64,000 nt of DNA from Ischnura elegans (taxonomy: Eukaryota > Arthropoda > Insecta > Odonata > Coenagrionidae): positions 6,958,607 through 7,022,606 of the forward strand of contig NC_060258.1 of NCBI RefSeq assembly GCF_921293095.1, written 5' to 3'. The notes beneath the pieces are model-generated. The model made no database searches and had not been told where the DNA came from. It was given only the letters and a program-made list of their open reading frames with translations. The position numbers were made by a program, and so were the translations under genes. Every line of letters starts with the position of its first letter. Positions within the stretch are counted from its first letter, which is position 1. This document shows, piece by piece, positions 12,701 through 27,700 of this stretch.

Positions 12701-15700
12701 AAGACAGGTAACCAAAGTGCTCATTAACCATGGAGAAATTTCAGACCCTTCTTAACTTCCCTGCTCCCTCCATTTTCCAACTCACAACTTTAAGACAGCA
12801 CTTAATTTAACTAATGATAGGTAATTTTATGAGAGATAGCTCTTTCATTGCTGCATTTGCATCTGTAGTGTCTGTTGCGTTAGTTAAATTTTTAGTTAAT
12901 TTGAGGCTTGTGATTGTTACTTGATCAATATTTCTGCCTAAAATGGCTTATAGTCACAGTTTATATAAACAATAATTTAGTTAGAGTGGGAACCCTATGT
13001 GTCATTCTTGAAAAAAATCTTTCATGGTACTGAACAGATTGGGGGCATACAGCCACGGTGATTGCTCATCATTGCTCACTGAACCAGTGAGGGCTCTGAC
13101 GTCAGGGCACTTCCCACGTTAGTGAGCACAGATATGTGTACCTTGCTCACTTTTGATCACCACAAAGCAGAAGGAAGAATCATCATCACTAGTCAACAAT
13201 CCTAACATTGGTTTGATGCAGATCTCTTATCTGCTAGACATTTTTAGGTGACATATTCCTTCTACTATACATCCTTAATGACCTGCCCTATGAAACTCAT
13301 TCAAGGCCATTCCTTACCCTTCTTCCCTTCCACCAGTCCTTCTACTGTTGATGTCATCAGGCCATTGCGTCTCATAATGTGGCCAACTAAGTAGTTCCAT
13401 CTTCTGCTAATGGTTTTTAGAAGACCTCTTTTCTCCCACTCTTCGTAGCACTTCCTCGTTACATTCACATTCGATCCATTTTATCTTCATCATTTATTGG
13501 TAGCACCACATTTCCAATGCTTCCACAGTTGACTTTTCTGCTGTTGTCAACGCCCACGCTTCACTCCATTGAGAAACTTGATCCATATGGAAGGGAAATA
13601 AGTGAAATTCATTCTACCTAATGTAGCATTCTGTACTCGCACACTTGTTGTTATAACTTGGTCCTCTCATTGTTCAACAATTCTTTTTTAATGCTATAAT
13701 AAACTGTTATTTCTGCATTGTAAGGTGGCTAACCGTCATTTCCATCCGAATCATTAACGTATTTTACTCGTGGGCGAACCCCAATACCCATCTGGGATTT
13801 CAAAATTTTACAAGTGATGGTGATGTTATGAACATTTGATCACCGAATACAGTGTGACAGAATACCCCCAATGATTTGAATCATGTTTCCCTGGTGAAAA
13901 AGTTCAAAATGAGCAAAGTCATTGGTGGTGAATAAAAAATTGGGTTGTGCTGGTTGCAGTTGGTTGCATAAATCAGGTGATGATGCAGTTTCCAGCCATA
14001 TTTGCCAAACAGAACTTGTTCCCAAAAAATAATTTATATAAGGCACACTCTTACTATAGCAGATTTGGATGTGGTGAGAACTGTATAGAGGAAAGTATAA
14101 GGGGCACTCAGGATTTGTCCTTTACCATCTCTGAAAAGAGTATTGGATGTTGGCAAATCAGGTTGGTTGCTGGGAGAGATAAATTTTTTTCTGGGAGCTG
14201 ATTTTGTGAGCAGGTCCTACTATTAGCGAAACCAAGCTTGCGATAATAATGTTCTAACCATCTTGGAGGACCATTCTATGAGGGAGAAGGATCCAACAAT
14301 CAAATCGTTAGATACCTTACCACTGGACAGTCAGATTCAATAAATCATTCATTGTTACTGCATGTCGCAAATGGAACAGCATTGACTACCCGAAAAAGAC
14401 TATTTGGGCTTTCAACCGAGTGGACTCCCTCCAACCTGCTGACGTTTTGGAACACGGGTCGGGTTCCAACCTCAGGGCTAACAGGATGATGATGGAACCC
14501 GACTCATTTTTCGAAACGTCGGCAGAATGGAGAGACGTCGGCAGAGACCACCCAGCTGGAAGCCCGAATTGCATTTTTCGAATATATTCTCTCGGAAAGC
14601 ATCAGATTTAACATTGACTAACGGCTACGTAAATCATCTTCACTGGGTGCTTCAAAAAGGAGCTACACGTAAAACTTCTTTGAGAACAGCAATGAGACAG
14701 GTAACATCATGGAAACAGTAGGAAAGATTCAACACTTATCTCCTCTGGCTTCATCTAATTTCCTTTTTCGTTCCAGGTATGCTGTGATATTTCGTTGTAG
14801 TTTCTTGCATTTATTGATACCTAGGTTTATATTAGCTCTTTATTAGTAGGTTTTCAGTTTTTTTCACCCCCCTTCTTGTGTGGGCGTTTTCCTGCAGTGG
14901 TTTTTTCCAAAAAGGTCCTTAGGTTTTCCCATGTTTCCTTACATCTTTTTACACTTGGTAAATGGTAACTGAGTTAACTTATAATTTTATTTGTTGACTG
15001 AAAATGGAGCTTCTCTGTCTCTTTATAAAACATCTCAGCATGTGATTTCATGAGTAACTTCAGTATTTATTAGACTGCCTAAATTTCATGTTTGACGAGG
15101 GTTTAGATGGAAGATGGAGCTTTCTTTAACAGATGAAATCAACATTTCTGTGCTCTTTCTGCTCATGTAGGCGAAGATTCTTGGTTGTCAATGAAGGATG
15201 TCATGAGACCATCATGTCTCAAAATATTGCTGATAAATTTGTTCTTCCTTCTAAGGAAGGTTTTCCTATGGCTAATTGAAATGGTAAGGTAACTTAATGG
15301 GCCATATTTTGTTAGTCAATAAATTTTTCCTTCCTTCTTCTTTGAGGTCAGAATAGCTTTTTAGGGAATTATTGATTTATGCATGCACCTGTAATTCATG
15401 TTTTTGTTGTGATCTTTTCATTTCTGGTACCAATTGGTTCAAACACTACAATTAAGTGTTTATTGTCTTTCTTTCAGAGTGGCATAAAAACAGGGTCCCC
15501 TTCTGTAAAAGCAGATCAGAGCAGTGATGATGAAGGACGAGATGCACACAATAATATCACTGATGGCACCACAAACGAACTGGTGCTCCAAGCCTCTGAT
15601 CAGGTAATAATAACAATATTTTCATTGGTCTAGTGATTTGTTTGTACAAATATAGGACTTTTCAATGAGAGAGTAAGATACAAAAACTACAAATTAAGAA

Positions 15701-18700
15701 AGAAAAAAAAGTTTATATGAAGAAATTCGTCCATAGAATAAAAAAGTGTTTCAAAGTAAACTAATCAATCTTGCAATTGAAGAGGGACATAGTCTTTACT
15801 CACCTGACTTCCTGTGGAAACTTATTAAGTAACAACAGGCCCATGTACTTAGGGGCAAAACTCAAGTTTTTGTTCTTTTAAATGTTTGGTGGAGGCTTGA
15901 AGCATTCCTATTTAATTAAAAATGTTAATTGTCATTTGTTGCATAATTATAAATATATAACTTTTTGCACAAACAAGTGCTGCATACATAAACACATAGG
16001 GGTGGGGTAATGTACTCAATTTTTGAAGTAGAGGGTGACATGGTGTGTAAGAAGGCATTTTACCTAAGAGTTGCGGTATCCTCTTTTGAATTTTGAAAAT
16101 TATTTTATGATTGGGTCTGGGGCCCCAGAAGAGGATACTGAACATCGCATGCAAGTAGAATTCACCATAATAAGTTGACAATAATGGTTTTATATGTACC
16201 TACAGTTTTTCTGATAGAATCAAAAAGGCAGTAGACTTCATTTTTTCTGCAGAGCTTCTGCAGATGTTACTCCCAGGACACTCCATTATCAAGTTTTACA
16301 CCCAATAAGAACAACTGAGATTTTTTTCAAAGATACATCACTTTTTAGGGAGATCAGTGAATGTGAGGTGGTTGCATACACTGTTGAGTCACATGCATTG
16401 GTAAACCTTAAAATTATCGAGATTGTTCTCTTAAAAACTAATGTTTGTGTGCTTAAAAATTATAAACATTTAATACAGTTACTATCCATTATGTTCCCCT
16501 AAAAAAAGCACCAAAAATCAAAATGCTATCAGAATAGCATGTTTACGATCATTTTTGCCTTACTTCTTGTACCAAAATAAGGGTATTATATCCACTGCAC
16601 TTAAGGTTAGATAGGCAGTGGAATGAGGAAAACTTGCAGTTATTGTTCGCATGCTATAAATTCCTCCTTTATACTCCTTAGCTATTTATTGCCTTGCTCA
16701 CTACAGAATTCAATTGGGAACTCAAGGTTGGTAATAAGTGCAGGCATTGCAGTAGGGTGAGCTAACGATATGGTGCACTGAAAATTGAATGTTTATCTAT
16801 ATTTGCAAAGACTAATAAGAATTTTCATAAGTAGCACATCTAGCGGATATAATCCATAGAGTACAAACACTTTTTGCATGTGTAGAAGATAAATTAAAGT
16901 AAAGACTCATAATGGCAACAAAATCTTGAAGCAATTCAAGTTACACCTAAGTCTCAGTCATACATTCATGCATTAGATCAAAAATATTTATTCACAAATT
17001 AGACGCGATTTTTTACTTGATATTAATCCTACATTTTCTTGATAAGATGAGTGTTTTTTTCGAGCACTATGATAGATTATTGTACAAATTAGTGCATATA
17101 AATGTCATACAAAAGCTTTTAACATGTGAATATTGCAAAAGTGAATATTATAGAGTGCTTTGTAGATATGTATCTATGTTATAAATAGGAATCGTTATCT
17201 TTTGGTTTACTCAAAGCTATTTCTATATTTTTGTATCTCTGTCTTTAATGATGCTAATTGTGGACTCATATGCAGGCACAGGCCTCAACATCTTCCCAAG
17301 GTGAAGAGGGGGATGCCGAAGGCACAGGAGCCATTGTGATAGAGTCTTTGCTGGTTTTGGCCAAGAAAGAATCTCCCCTGGAGACTGATACCACTGAGGT
17401 ATGCACAAAATTCAAATTCATTTAAATTAATGGATGAAAGTGATGTTTGGGATAAATCCTGAATTTCAAATAATGTAAATATGGGCTTCTTGAGTCCAGG
17501 TAATGAAACAATTGAAAATCATTATTTTCAAAAATGGCCGAACATATTTTAACCAATGCCTCTTGCCATGTTTCATGGATAATTTAAAAATGGTGCGCTC
17601 TAAGGAAGGAGAACTTATGCAATATCATGTGTGAGTATGCGTGTGTGTGCATTGAAGCCTGAATGGAGTGTAAAGCGTTTCTCCCTTCCCCAACGATTCC
17701 CCACTTTCCTGATTTTGTGGTTATTTCCATGTTGTGTGCGTGGCCAGTGAAAAGGTCCACACTTTTTCCAATCCCCTCCCTCGAAACAACACCTGTGAGC
17801 AGCAAATGGAGAATGACAGAATCTGCACCTTCTCCCTCTACGATATGAGAACATGTTTCAGCAACACCCCCTGCCCATGGTGAGGATTTTAAGAAGACCC
17901 GCTTTTTCCAGGGTTTCTTCCACCTGCCACAATCCCAGAATACTAACCCTCTCTAGGTTGTAAAACCCAGACAAATATCAGTAGGAGAAGACACATTTAC
18001 ACGGGATTCGTATTGTGGCCGAATGCTATGCTGGAGAGCTGAAGGCATCTTGTCTGTCACATGGAGGTGAAGTAGGGAGGGAAGAGAATTGTGGAGGTTA
18101 GACCGAGAAGTGAATAGTGGTGAAGAAGAGGAAATGGAAGAACAGAAGGGTAGATTTCCTGCACCAAGAGGAATAAAGTCAACCCACCATGCCCATAATT
18201 TAATATTCTCTCAGCCCATGGTGAATGAAGATGCAGCAACTCGTACAGGAGCCAGCCAAGGAGGTCATACCCATCCATGACCGAGAGTCAATAAGTAAAA
18301 CTGTTATCCCATATTACATCCACCTCCCAAGGTAAAAAGTTTAACAAAGAATTCCCCTATATCCTCCAATCAAGAATAGAAGAACTAATTGTGAAGAAGT
18401 CTCGTTGCCCTGGAAAATTTTTTCCCTTGTAGTTTTTATTCTGATGGCCCTCCTGTTTTCCCCGTGACTGCGTGTATACTTTGGTGTTTCAGACAGAATG
18501 TACTATCGGATAGTTTTTGGATTAATGTTGGTGTAGTCACTTCATTCGTTTTTGTACTCATTCCAGAGATTCACTATAAGTGAAGATTCTTGTTTCATTT
18601 TTTTATTATTTTTAGATGTCATTTGTTTTGGGTAAATTTGATTGATTTGGGTTTCATTTCACTTGCCAGTAGTGTGCTTAAAGCAAAGGTATTTGGGCAA

Positions 18701-21700
18701 TAATTTCATGTATTTCTGTGTATTTTTCTTCATTTATTTTTTAATGGATTAATTTTTTGTGAAATTTATAATCTATGTACATAGTAAGCTCTCATTATTT
18801 CGTGCATGCCAGCAAGCCAGAAATTGTGAGAATCCGAGCCTGCAATTTTTCAAAATATCTGGGGGCACTTTTCACAATCCTAACCTGCTGGACCCCTTGT
18901 ATGGCAAGATATCATTGGTTTTGGTCCAACTGCAAACATAGATTATGGGCTCCATGCAGTTAACCTTATCTATTATACTCTAGCTAGGTGACGTATGAGT
19001 ATTTCTTCCACGTAGTGGGTAGTGTCACAATCTCTCATCTCTTATCTTGCAGTCCTTGAAGAAATGTATTCCTAATCATAGACAAATCTGCATTGGCTTT
19101 GAATTTTCTTGATTTGGCAAATGGCTTGTAATCTGATTGTCTTCTGTAAGCACTACTCCAACTTTCTTTCAGCCTGCCTAAAGGTTGCTTTCCTATTTCT
19201 TCTAAAACAGCTCGCAACAGCATTTAGGACTCATTCTTTGGAAGAACCGATCATTTCATGAGAATTAAATATTTCCTACAGTGAATAATGCCCTTCCACT
19301 TCATTTGAGTGCCAAAAGTACACCACATCCAGTGGTTGAGTGAAGTGGGATGAATTAGGGGGAAGAAAAATGAAGGGTATATCACAGAATTGAATTACGT
19401 TGATTATGAGTTGTGAAGTAAGATTGTCTCCAATGACCACCTTCTTCCCATATTGTTTCTTAAGAATTATAAGTGGGTAATTGGTGGCCCAGTCCTTAAA
19501 CATTTAAAATGTGACAAAATTTGTGCGGGGAACTTGAGTGGAAACCCCTCATACACTAAAGAACATTAAAAGAGGTAATAAATTACTTGAGCCCACGGCT
19601 CAGAGTAGATATATCCCTACCCTGTGCTCACGGGCTCAAGTGATCTGTTTTTTTGATAATGTGTACAAGTTGTACTTAACAACAAACAGTACCAGTAAAT
19701 GAGTCAGGTCATGAAAAGGCCTAAATTTCCTTCAGCAACAGCCTTCATGTGAAAGATATACAATCATATCCAGTTATAGGCTATTCCGGTTGTTTTACAG
19801 ATGAAAGTTTGCTAAGTGTTATAAAAAACAAACTCGTCTGTGGGTTAATTAACCAATACTGCTCTCAGTGGTGTCTTTCCAAGCCTCCTAGATTCGATCT
19901 ATTGTCTACCTACTGCCTATGCCTACCAGCAAAGCACTGAACTACATCGCTTTGCCGAAGTTGAGAGCTCTCAGAGAACCGAACATCATTTTCAGTATTT
20001 GGGCTCAAGTTAGCCCACAGGGCTCAAGTAGCCCGTGTGTAAATGACTGAGCTTGTTATATACTTTCTACACTGGTTTTTTAGTTTCCCAATCGATTCAA
20101 ACTTGCTACCTTACAATAAACTATTAAACTTCTTATGCTATGCACATAAAAGGATATTTGGAGGAGAATAATGCTGCTGCAATGAAATTTACATAATTCA
20201 GTTTAATTTATTGATGATAGTTATGTTTGGGAGACATCCTGAATTTCAGGTATCGTAAATGATTGAACTTGATACATACATACTTTCTACACAGGTTTTT
20301 AAGTAGCCTAATTGATACAAACTTGACAACATTGCCCTATGCATACTATTAAACTTCTTATGCTCTGTATCTACTTTCATATATCTTATTCTTCTGCTTA
20401 TACTCAAAGAATACTTCTTGTAAAAGCTCATCTCCTTTGCCCAAGTTCATGGGTAACTAACTCAACATGGTGGAGATGTATTCATGTCTGCAATTACACA
20501 ATAGTGTAAAACAAGAGACTTTCATATGGCAACAAAAGTAAAGAACGTTTTGCCTCAAAGCATGATATATTCTCCTCCGAGACATGAGTTAAAGTATAAA
20601 ATGACAGTTCAAGTATAAAATGATACTCCTTTGTGTGGTTTAAGTTACTTCAGCCTAAGTGAGTTGTTGGAGGTGCATTCATATCACAAGACAAGTTGAT
20701 TGTTTTTTTTTGTTGTTGCATGCATTTGACTTATGTTTTACTAAGTAAAATCTTTTTACCTATAAATCATATCTAATAATGGTATTGAATTAAATGAAGT
20801 GTAATATTAATAAAATTGATAGTGCTTGCTGAAACTTGGTGGTGATCATTCATTGTGGGAGTTGAAGAAATAAAAACTTGACTATTTCTTTAAAGTCATT
20901 TATTGTAACGATGGACTTGCAAACCTGTTAGTGTATTTAGTGGGAATCACCCTCATCAAGTCAGATACACCATATCCAGTGACAAGTGAACTTTGGGAAC
21001 TCCCGAAATTGTGCAAAAATCAAAAGTTTTTTCTTCATTGGCAGGCATTACAAACAATTAGATAGCGTAGCTATGGGGTCACCTTTGTCCCCCATCTTAG
21101 CCGACATTTGTATCGATAATTTTCGAAAAACTTCAGGTCTCTGTTATACGTCCTTATTAAAAAAGCATAAAATGGTATCGATATGTAGACAATGTGTTTG
21201 CGAGTGACAAGGTATGTCATGCCAGCTAATGCGATTTCTGAGAGTGCTCAATTCGCAGGATAAATACATGTATAAATAAATAAATACAATTTTTGGTTTG
21301 GAAGTCAAGACGGAATGTAATGGGTGTAGACCACAGACTCAATTGGATTAGGTATCCACTGCTGTTTATGATTTTTGTCATTTTGAAAGGAAGGAAAATC
21401 AGATTTATTTGCATTTGCTGTCAATCATAGAGAATACATATTTTATAATAAATATTATTTATTTACTTCTTGTTCACATTGACAATATAATATGATATGT
21501 GAGTTTATATGGTTTAAGAATTAGTTGTATTTAATCACCTGCTGGGATAGTTCCAATTCCTTATCCATTCATATTTTGATGCTTACTTTCAGCCTACTTC
21601 TACAGAGAACGGAGAGCTGATTCAGAATCAGACAATGGCCATGGAGTCTATGACGGAGGCAGTGGGTGAGTGCTCTTAACACGTTGCGTACCGGGGTATT

Positions 21701-24700
21701 TAAATTCCTTTTAACCCTCTGTTCCGGCGGTTTTTTAAACATCACTCACTTAGCAAACCTTCCATTCGAAAAAATGCCATAACTTATTTAAAAATTAAAA
21801 TTTTTTCATGCAATTTTGAATGCAATACTCACAAATAATTTCAGAATCTTTTTCTCGTGTGATACTCCATGAAACACTTTCCCTTGTGGAGTGGAATGCC
21901 GCAAGTTGAGCACACATATCTTGTCTCTTTTCTAATTTTTCTCGTAGCGCACATTTTGCATCTTCTTGTGTGATATTTTTTCGTCCCCTTCCCCACAATA
22001 GGAACGAGATGGTGTTTGCTAAGGTCTCTCGATAAGCGCTGTGGGTGATCTCTTGAAGGGGCCCGTCCTGTTGGCTTATCATCGCAGTCATCGTCCGAGA
22101 ATGATTCACTCGACTCCTGCCTACTCGCTGCCCACTCTTTGGCGGTCTGGAGCAAAAAGCTTTTGAATCGAATGCCATTATTTTTGTTTAGAGTTTTATA
22201 AACTCTGAAAGCATTAAAAAGAGCGCAATTTATTAGCCAAAGCACGACTTTCTTCGACCATTTCATTGTTTTTCTCATGATGGAGTAATAGGATAAGTAC
22301 ATATCCGCCCTGTCAACACCTTTCATGCACTCATTGTATTTTAGAATACAAGTGGGTTTTCTGATTGCCTGTCCTGTAATCCTATCTTTTACCTTTGAGT
22401 TACCCATGCTGGCGTTATGAACAGTGCTAATCATTCTTACTTCCCTCTTGTCTTTCCAAACCACTAGTAACACCTCACCTTTACGAGAGAACGTGCTCTG
22501 TCCCTTTTTCAAAGTTTTTGCCTCGCTCTTCAACGTGGGAGGGAGTCCCCGATTTGGTCTTATGGTTCCACACACTCTTACTTTGTTATCTAAGAGCAGT
22601 TCTGCAATTTTCACACTATTATAATAGTTGTCTTGATAGACATGATGCCAAAGATTGAGATGTGGCTTCAAAAGAGACAAGATGGTTTGTTCTAATTTTT
22701 TCCCCTCGGCTGAATAAATTTCTAAATTACTAATGTAGCCAGAATCACTTTCACAAACCATTCGAACTAGTAAACCATATTTTACAATTTTTGCAGGATT
22801 ATAGGTCTTGATTTTCAATCTTCCTCTCCATGGAATCATGGCTTCATCAAGTGACAATTCCTGCTTTGGTTTATACACATTTTGAAAATTTTCAACTAAG
22901 TATTCCAGGGTGGGTCTTATTTTATATAGTCTATCCGAAGTATCTGAGAATGCTTCGTTATCACTAAAATGCCACGCTTTCCATATCTGCTCAAATCTGT
23001 TTCTCGTCAGTAGCTCTCTAAATATTTTTGTTTCGATGAAAGGATCTGTACTCCAATACTCCTTCAGTGTATCTTTCCTCACTTGACCCATCAGAATCAA
23101 AATAGAAAAGAATTTTTTCATTTCAGCCATGGTTATGTTTGACCACTTCCCTGTTTTTGGCGATTCTTTGTATTTATGCTTATTTTGACAGTAATACAAA
23201 TTGGATTGATGGCACATCATTTCAAAAAAATCATTACCAAGAAATAGTGAGACTACGTCAAGGATGTAATTGGAATTTTCTGGTAATCGCTTCACTCCAG
23301 GTTGGCCCAAAAATTGCTCTAAATGTCTCTCAAAATCTATTTTTTCCCATGAAGTAGAACTTCCTGCCAAAGTATTGTCTTCATTTTCACTCGCATCGGA
23401 GTCACTTTCACTGATAACTAGAGGAATACGTTTTCTAGTTTTCATATTCACCACAACATCAGAATCGCTTTCACTTTCGTCGTTATCTTCGTCATACCCT
23501 AATGGTACATCTGACAAATCATCAGCACACAAGTCTAACAAAATTTCTTCTTCATCCAAAGTGTTGTCCTTCCGATGTGATGCCATAATATGGAATATTC
23601 TTATGAGTGGTTTTTAGAGCACAAATGCGTGCAAACCTTCAAGCGAGAAAAACTTGACACCAAATGTTCTATTCACTTGGACTCAGGGAAACACCAACTG
23701 CTCTTGACACATTAGGAGAGGAAACTAACCCAGAGGCAGGAAACAAGTAAGAGAGCATCATCTCCCTCCATGGCATGGACGAAAAGAACTGGGGGCCTCA
23801 TTGTGAGTCCCCCAGTTCCTTTTGTCGAGAATGTTTATGTTGACGGAAAAGAGCAGTCCACTTGCTGAGAGTGCATCTCGAAGAAGCGGCGATGAAGATA
23901 AGGGTCAAACTCGCTAGATAAAACAAGGCCATGTGGATAAACTCTTTGGAAATAATAAGCCAAGTGTGTGGGGTAACTCAAGGAAAACGATAAATAAGAA
24001 GCCAACGCTGGTAAGAAGAGGAACGCCGATTCTGGGTGGAGGTGTTGAGAATGGAAATATGTGCCTATTCGGGCGTAATGCCTTTGGTTTAAACATAGTT
24101 AAAAAGCTAATGTTTAGAATATAACTTTACCCAATCAAACTTAATGATGTATCAATTCATTATTAATAACGAACAACAACTGATAACGTTCTAACGAATA
24201 CGGATTGCACGCTTTAAAATTGTTTTGGTTGACGCGCCTAAATGACGAGAATCTTCGTCATCCGTCCGGAACGTTCGGGAAAAAAATGACGAGAATTCTC
24301 GCCATCCGTACGCAACGTGTTAAGTGCTTGAAAATGACTCTTCACAGAAAAGGCTTGTAACTAATTCTGTCTAGGCAAATGTCCCAAAACTGGATATCGG
24401 AATTCAATCAAATTTTGCAATTCACACATGAAATTTTTTCGTACTTTCATTCTACTTCCTTTTTTACTGAAACCTGTCATTTGTTCAATATTTCAATAAA
24501 TTTCGCTGAAAATTTTATATTTATGCGTGGATCGACACCAGGTCCTCTAGGTGACAACTGGAAACCTTAAGCACTAGACTAATGCTCACCCTTTGCAGAG
24601 TGGCTCTTATACATGAATACATTTGACCAGCAAATGTTTAACTGGATTTTTAGCTTATAATATTGGTTATAAATGTAACCCCATATGGAGGCTGATTCGA

Positions 24701-27700
24701 AGACAACTCACAATGGACTATAACACAACAAAATTTGGTTGAGTTCTTCGACCAGGTTTTTGGACACTCCACTTGTGAAGGATGTAGCATCTGAGTTTGT
24801 CATCCTTATATACTTTCTTTAGTTTATGTTAACAGTTCTGATTGATATTTTAATCTGGTTGGCAAATTTCTATCAAAATTTTCTTAATGTTAAAGCAATA
24901 TTTGGAGTCATGTGCATTAGGGCGGATCGCAAAAATCGATTTTTTTCAAATCCATCTGGCCCAATGAAAAAAACGTTGTGGGACCGATCAATAATAAGGC
25001 CTGAAAAATTTGAGACCTCTACGTGAACCCGACCCTCGCTCAAATGCAATTTAGGGGGGGAAGGTCAAAATTCGAAAAATATAAACTTTTATGGTCTTTC
25101 CCTATAGATTTTGCCGAGTTACTGCCCCTATAGGACAAAAATTTCGTGCATTTTGACGTATCTGCCACCGTTTAGCCACAAAATGCCTAATTTGAGTCCG
25201 CGCCCGCGAAGAAAATATTACAACGCCCGCGCAGCGTCGCGGATACAAGAGCTGCTAGCCGATCCCGTCCCCTCCCCGCTCGCTTCTCCCCCTCCCATGC
25301 CTCGAATGCAGCAAAATTCATCTCGCGTGTACTGCTAGGAGGGCGATTATCTTTGATAATATAAATCGGAAGATGGTAGAAGGTAAAAAACGGCGCGTAG
25401 TGAGACGACTTGTCCCTTATTTGGCGCCTCGTCGGCGTTAAACAAATCGATGTTACCAACGTTTAGAGAAGTGATGAAATATTATTAGATCTGCGAACGC
25501 AGGAAAGGAGCCTGCGGTCTATGAAGACGCCTTTCGAGTGGCTATAAGGTGTGGGAACTTAGGATATACATTTCTATTCCGGTATTGTCCGACAGCTGTG
25601 TCTAAATGGATTTTGGGTGAAGGCCGCTCGCGTCCCCTCCCCGCTCGCCTCTTCCACGCCCCAAATGCACCAAAATTCACACCAAGTGCGTCGTTCTTCG
25701 TTAGTCTTACTAATATTTGATGTTTCAGCTTCGTCCGGTGAGGAACAATCACGAAAGAATTACTCAAGTATCTGCTTTCCAGTCTGTATTTCTTATATCA
25801 GTGTCATTCCTCGTCTTTCGCTGCTTTCAACAAACTTTTGGTGAATTCTTTGACGAATATTTCGTCTGCATGATGTATAATAAAAAGAATATTTAACTTC
25901 AAATTTGGACGTTCACAAATAGATTTTTAATTTCCATAGCGCTAATCTCAGATATAGCCGAAGGAACCGGAGTCTCTCTCCAATATATCATCAGCGTGTA
26001 GTCCTTTACGTCGATATTAAAATCCAGCAATTAAAAAAATCTCGGATTTGTCGCCAAACGCATCCTTGCATCAACGCAAATTGGGTCCCTAGATTACCCT
26101 CCCAATGTTTATGTCGCAAATCCAAGTCAGCATAGTGCAATTAGCAAATAGACCACTGTAAGGGATGAAATACGGATTTAATGCTTTCCCGACGAATGAT
26201 GTGGGTAAACTCTCTTCGGGATTCAACAAAATTTATCTCTTAGGATGAGCCCCAAGTCGGAGATTGAAATGAAAAATTAACCCGGTGGAAATCCCGAGAT
26301 GAGTTCGCCCACACTGCAAGGGATGTTGGAATTATGCTTATAGCAAAGGGATGATGCCTCCTTTTTTAATTTTGTGCATCTACTTTTCACTCCGAAAGGA
26401 ATCGATAATCGCAGATTTTATAACTTTTGCTAATCCTCCGACGGGGGGGGGGAAACCTCCAAAAGTGGGACCCTGTTTCTTCAAGTAACACCACACATTT
26501 CCCTCTAAACTTGTATTGATAAGTCCTCTTGCCTTTTTTATCAGACAAGAGTATAGTCTTTCGTTCCAATAAAATGGAGCCCTTTGATGAAACCTCTCTT
26601 TTTTATCCACAGTAGGCAGGGCTGGGCAAAATACAGGCCGAGGAGTATTTGAAATGCAAAATACCAAAAACCTTGGACTTCTGTATTTGAAATACAAAAT
26701 AGTATTTTAAATACTTTTTAGAATACAAAATACACTTGTAAGGAAACGAGATTTTTCACTATAAAAATTATCAAATGTTGCTCTCTATGAATGAATTATT
26801 CCCCTTGAGGAATACAAGTTTTTCAAAAAGTTTGGCTGACAGAGCTCCCCTCACAGGGGTATGGATAAACCCAGCAAGTGAAAATAGTCTTTCCACTGGT
26901 GAAGATGAGCATAGGCATGTATTAAATCTGATGAACATTTTCTAAATATTCGGATAATTTTGTAAACTCGACAGCGATTTGTCAGTAGGTAGCATCGTTT
27001 TCTGTGTACGTAAGTGATTCTGGTACACTAGCTTTGATGTATCTTACGAAGTTATGACTTTTGCGTCGGCTAAAGTTGCGGGAACGATCATTGCTTTGCT
27101 TGGTTCTTGCATATACCTCTATCACAGTTGGCAGACGCATTTTCCCCGAAGAAGTTCCAATTTGAGTTTATAGTCCTTAATGTTTATTTTATGAGGAAAA
27201 TAGAGATACAACTCGGCTAATTTCATTTTCTTCGAATGAATTGATGAAGAAAATTTTTGGTACTATTTTCCCGTACAAGAATTGACGATGTTGACTCATC
27301 GATCTCCGATTATTCCATTTTTTTCCTCAGTTGTCGAGTTTTTTAAGGATTCAATCGAGCAGCCATTATCTTTCTTTTCGTCAGCTTGTCTTTCAAACTA
27401 CTTCTTCATTGGGGAAAACTTATGCTCCTCCTTGCACTTACACGCAAAAATATCGCAAAATTAAAAAAGTTCCTTTAAAATTGTTTGAGTTTTATACTTC
27501 AATAAAACCCTACTTTTTGACTATTCTAATTTTCCGTAAGTTATAGTACTTCCTGTGGTACCGTTTAATCCATTTAGTCACATTCACAATAGAAGAGAAG
27601 CGCGTCACCATAGTTCGCACACCTTTATAGCCACTCGAGAGGCATCTTCGTAGACCGCAGGCTCCTTTCCTGCGTTCGCAGATCTAAAAATATTTCATCA

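Larger units (their letters stand above)
11965..15477. other. Long intron with LINE and Penelope debris
   Basis: Holds two minus-strand LINE fragments (12,074-12,420 and 13,190-13,560) and an inverted hammerhead-like repeat (14,432-14,526). Blocks at 13,030-13,560 and 13,960-14,360 align in inverted order with 51,000-52,080 of gene B. The rest is unremarkable. Confidence 0.6.
17399..21592. other. Long intron with pogo and Penelope fragments
   Basis: Contains the pogo-type fragment at 19,035-19,503 and the Penelope RT fragment near 20,980-21,210. The stretch 17,600-18,300 aligns partly with 49,850-50,200 in inverted order. Short GGCTCAAGT repeats flank 19,585-20,045. Confidence 0.5.
21680..24319 (-). 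mobile_element. Intact-looking piggyBac DNA transposon
   Basis: Flanked by TTAA on both sides (21,676-21,679 and 24,320-24,323). Terminal inverted repeats start CACGTTGCGTAC. The paralogous position in gene B (49,057-49,060) has a single TTAA in otherwise matching sequence, GAGTGCTC-TTAA-GTGCTTGAAA on the opposite strand, which is the empty site. The right end has two imperfect ~40-base subterminal repeats (ATGACGAGAAT(C/T)(C/T)TCG). A 581-codon transposase occupies most of the element. Confidence 0.95.

Noticed and set aside
21795-22178. 127-codon minus-strand ORF
   Set aside because: Overlaps the piggyBac transposase in another frame, with no independent support.
25111-25459. Matching small ORFs in both arms of the hAT element
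   Set aside because: They are mirror images caused by the inverted repeat, with no start context or protein family. They are useful only as evidence of arm identity.
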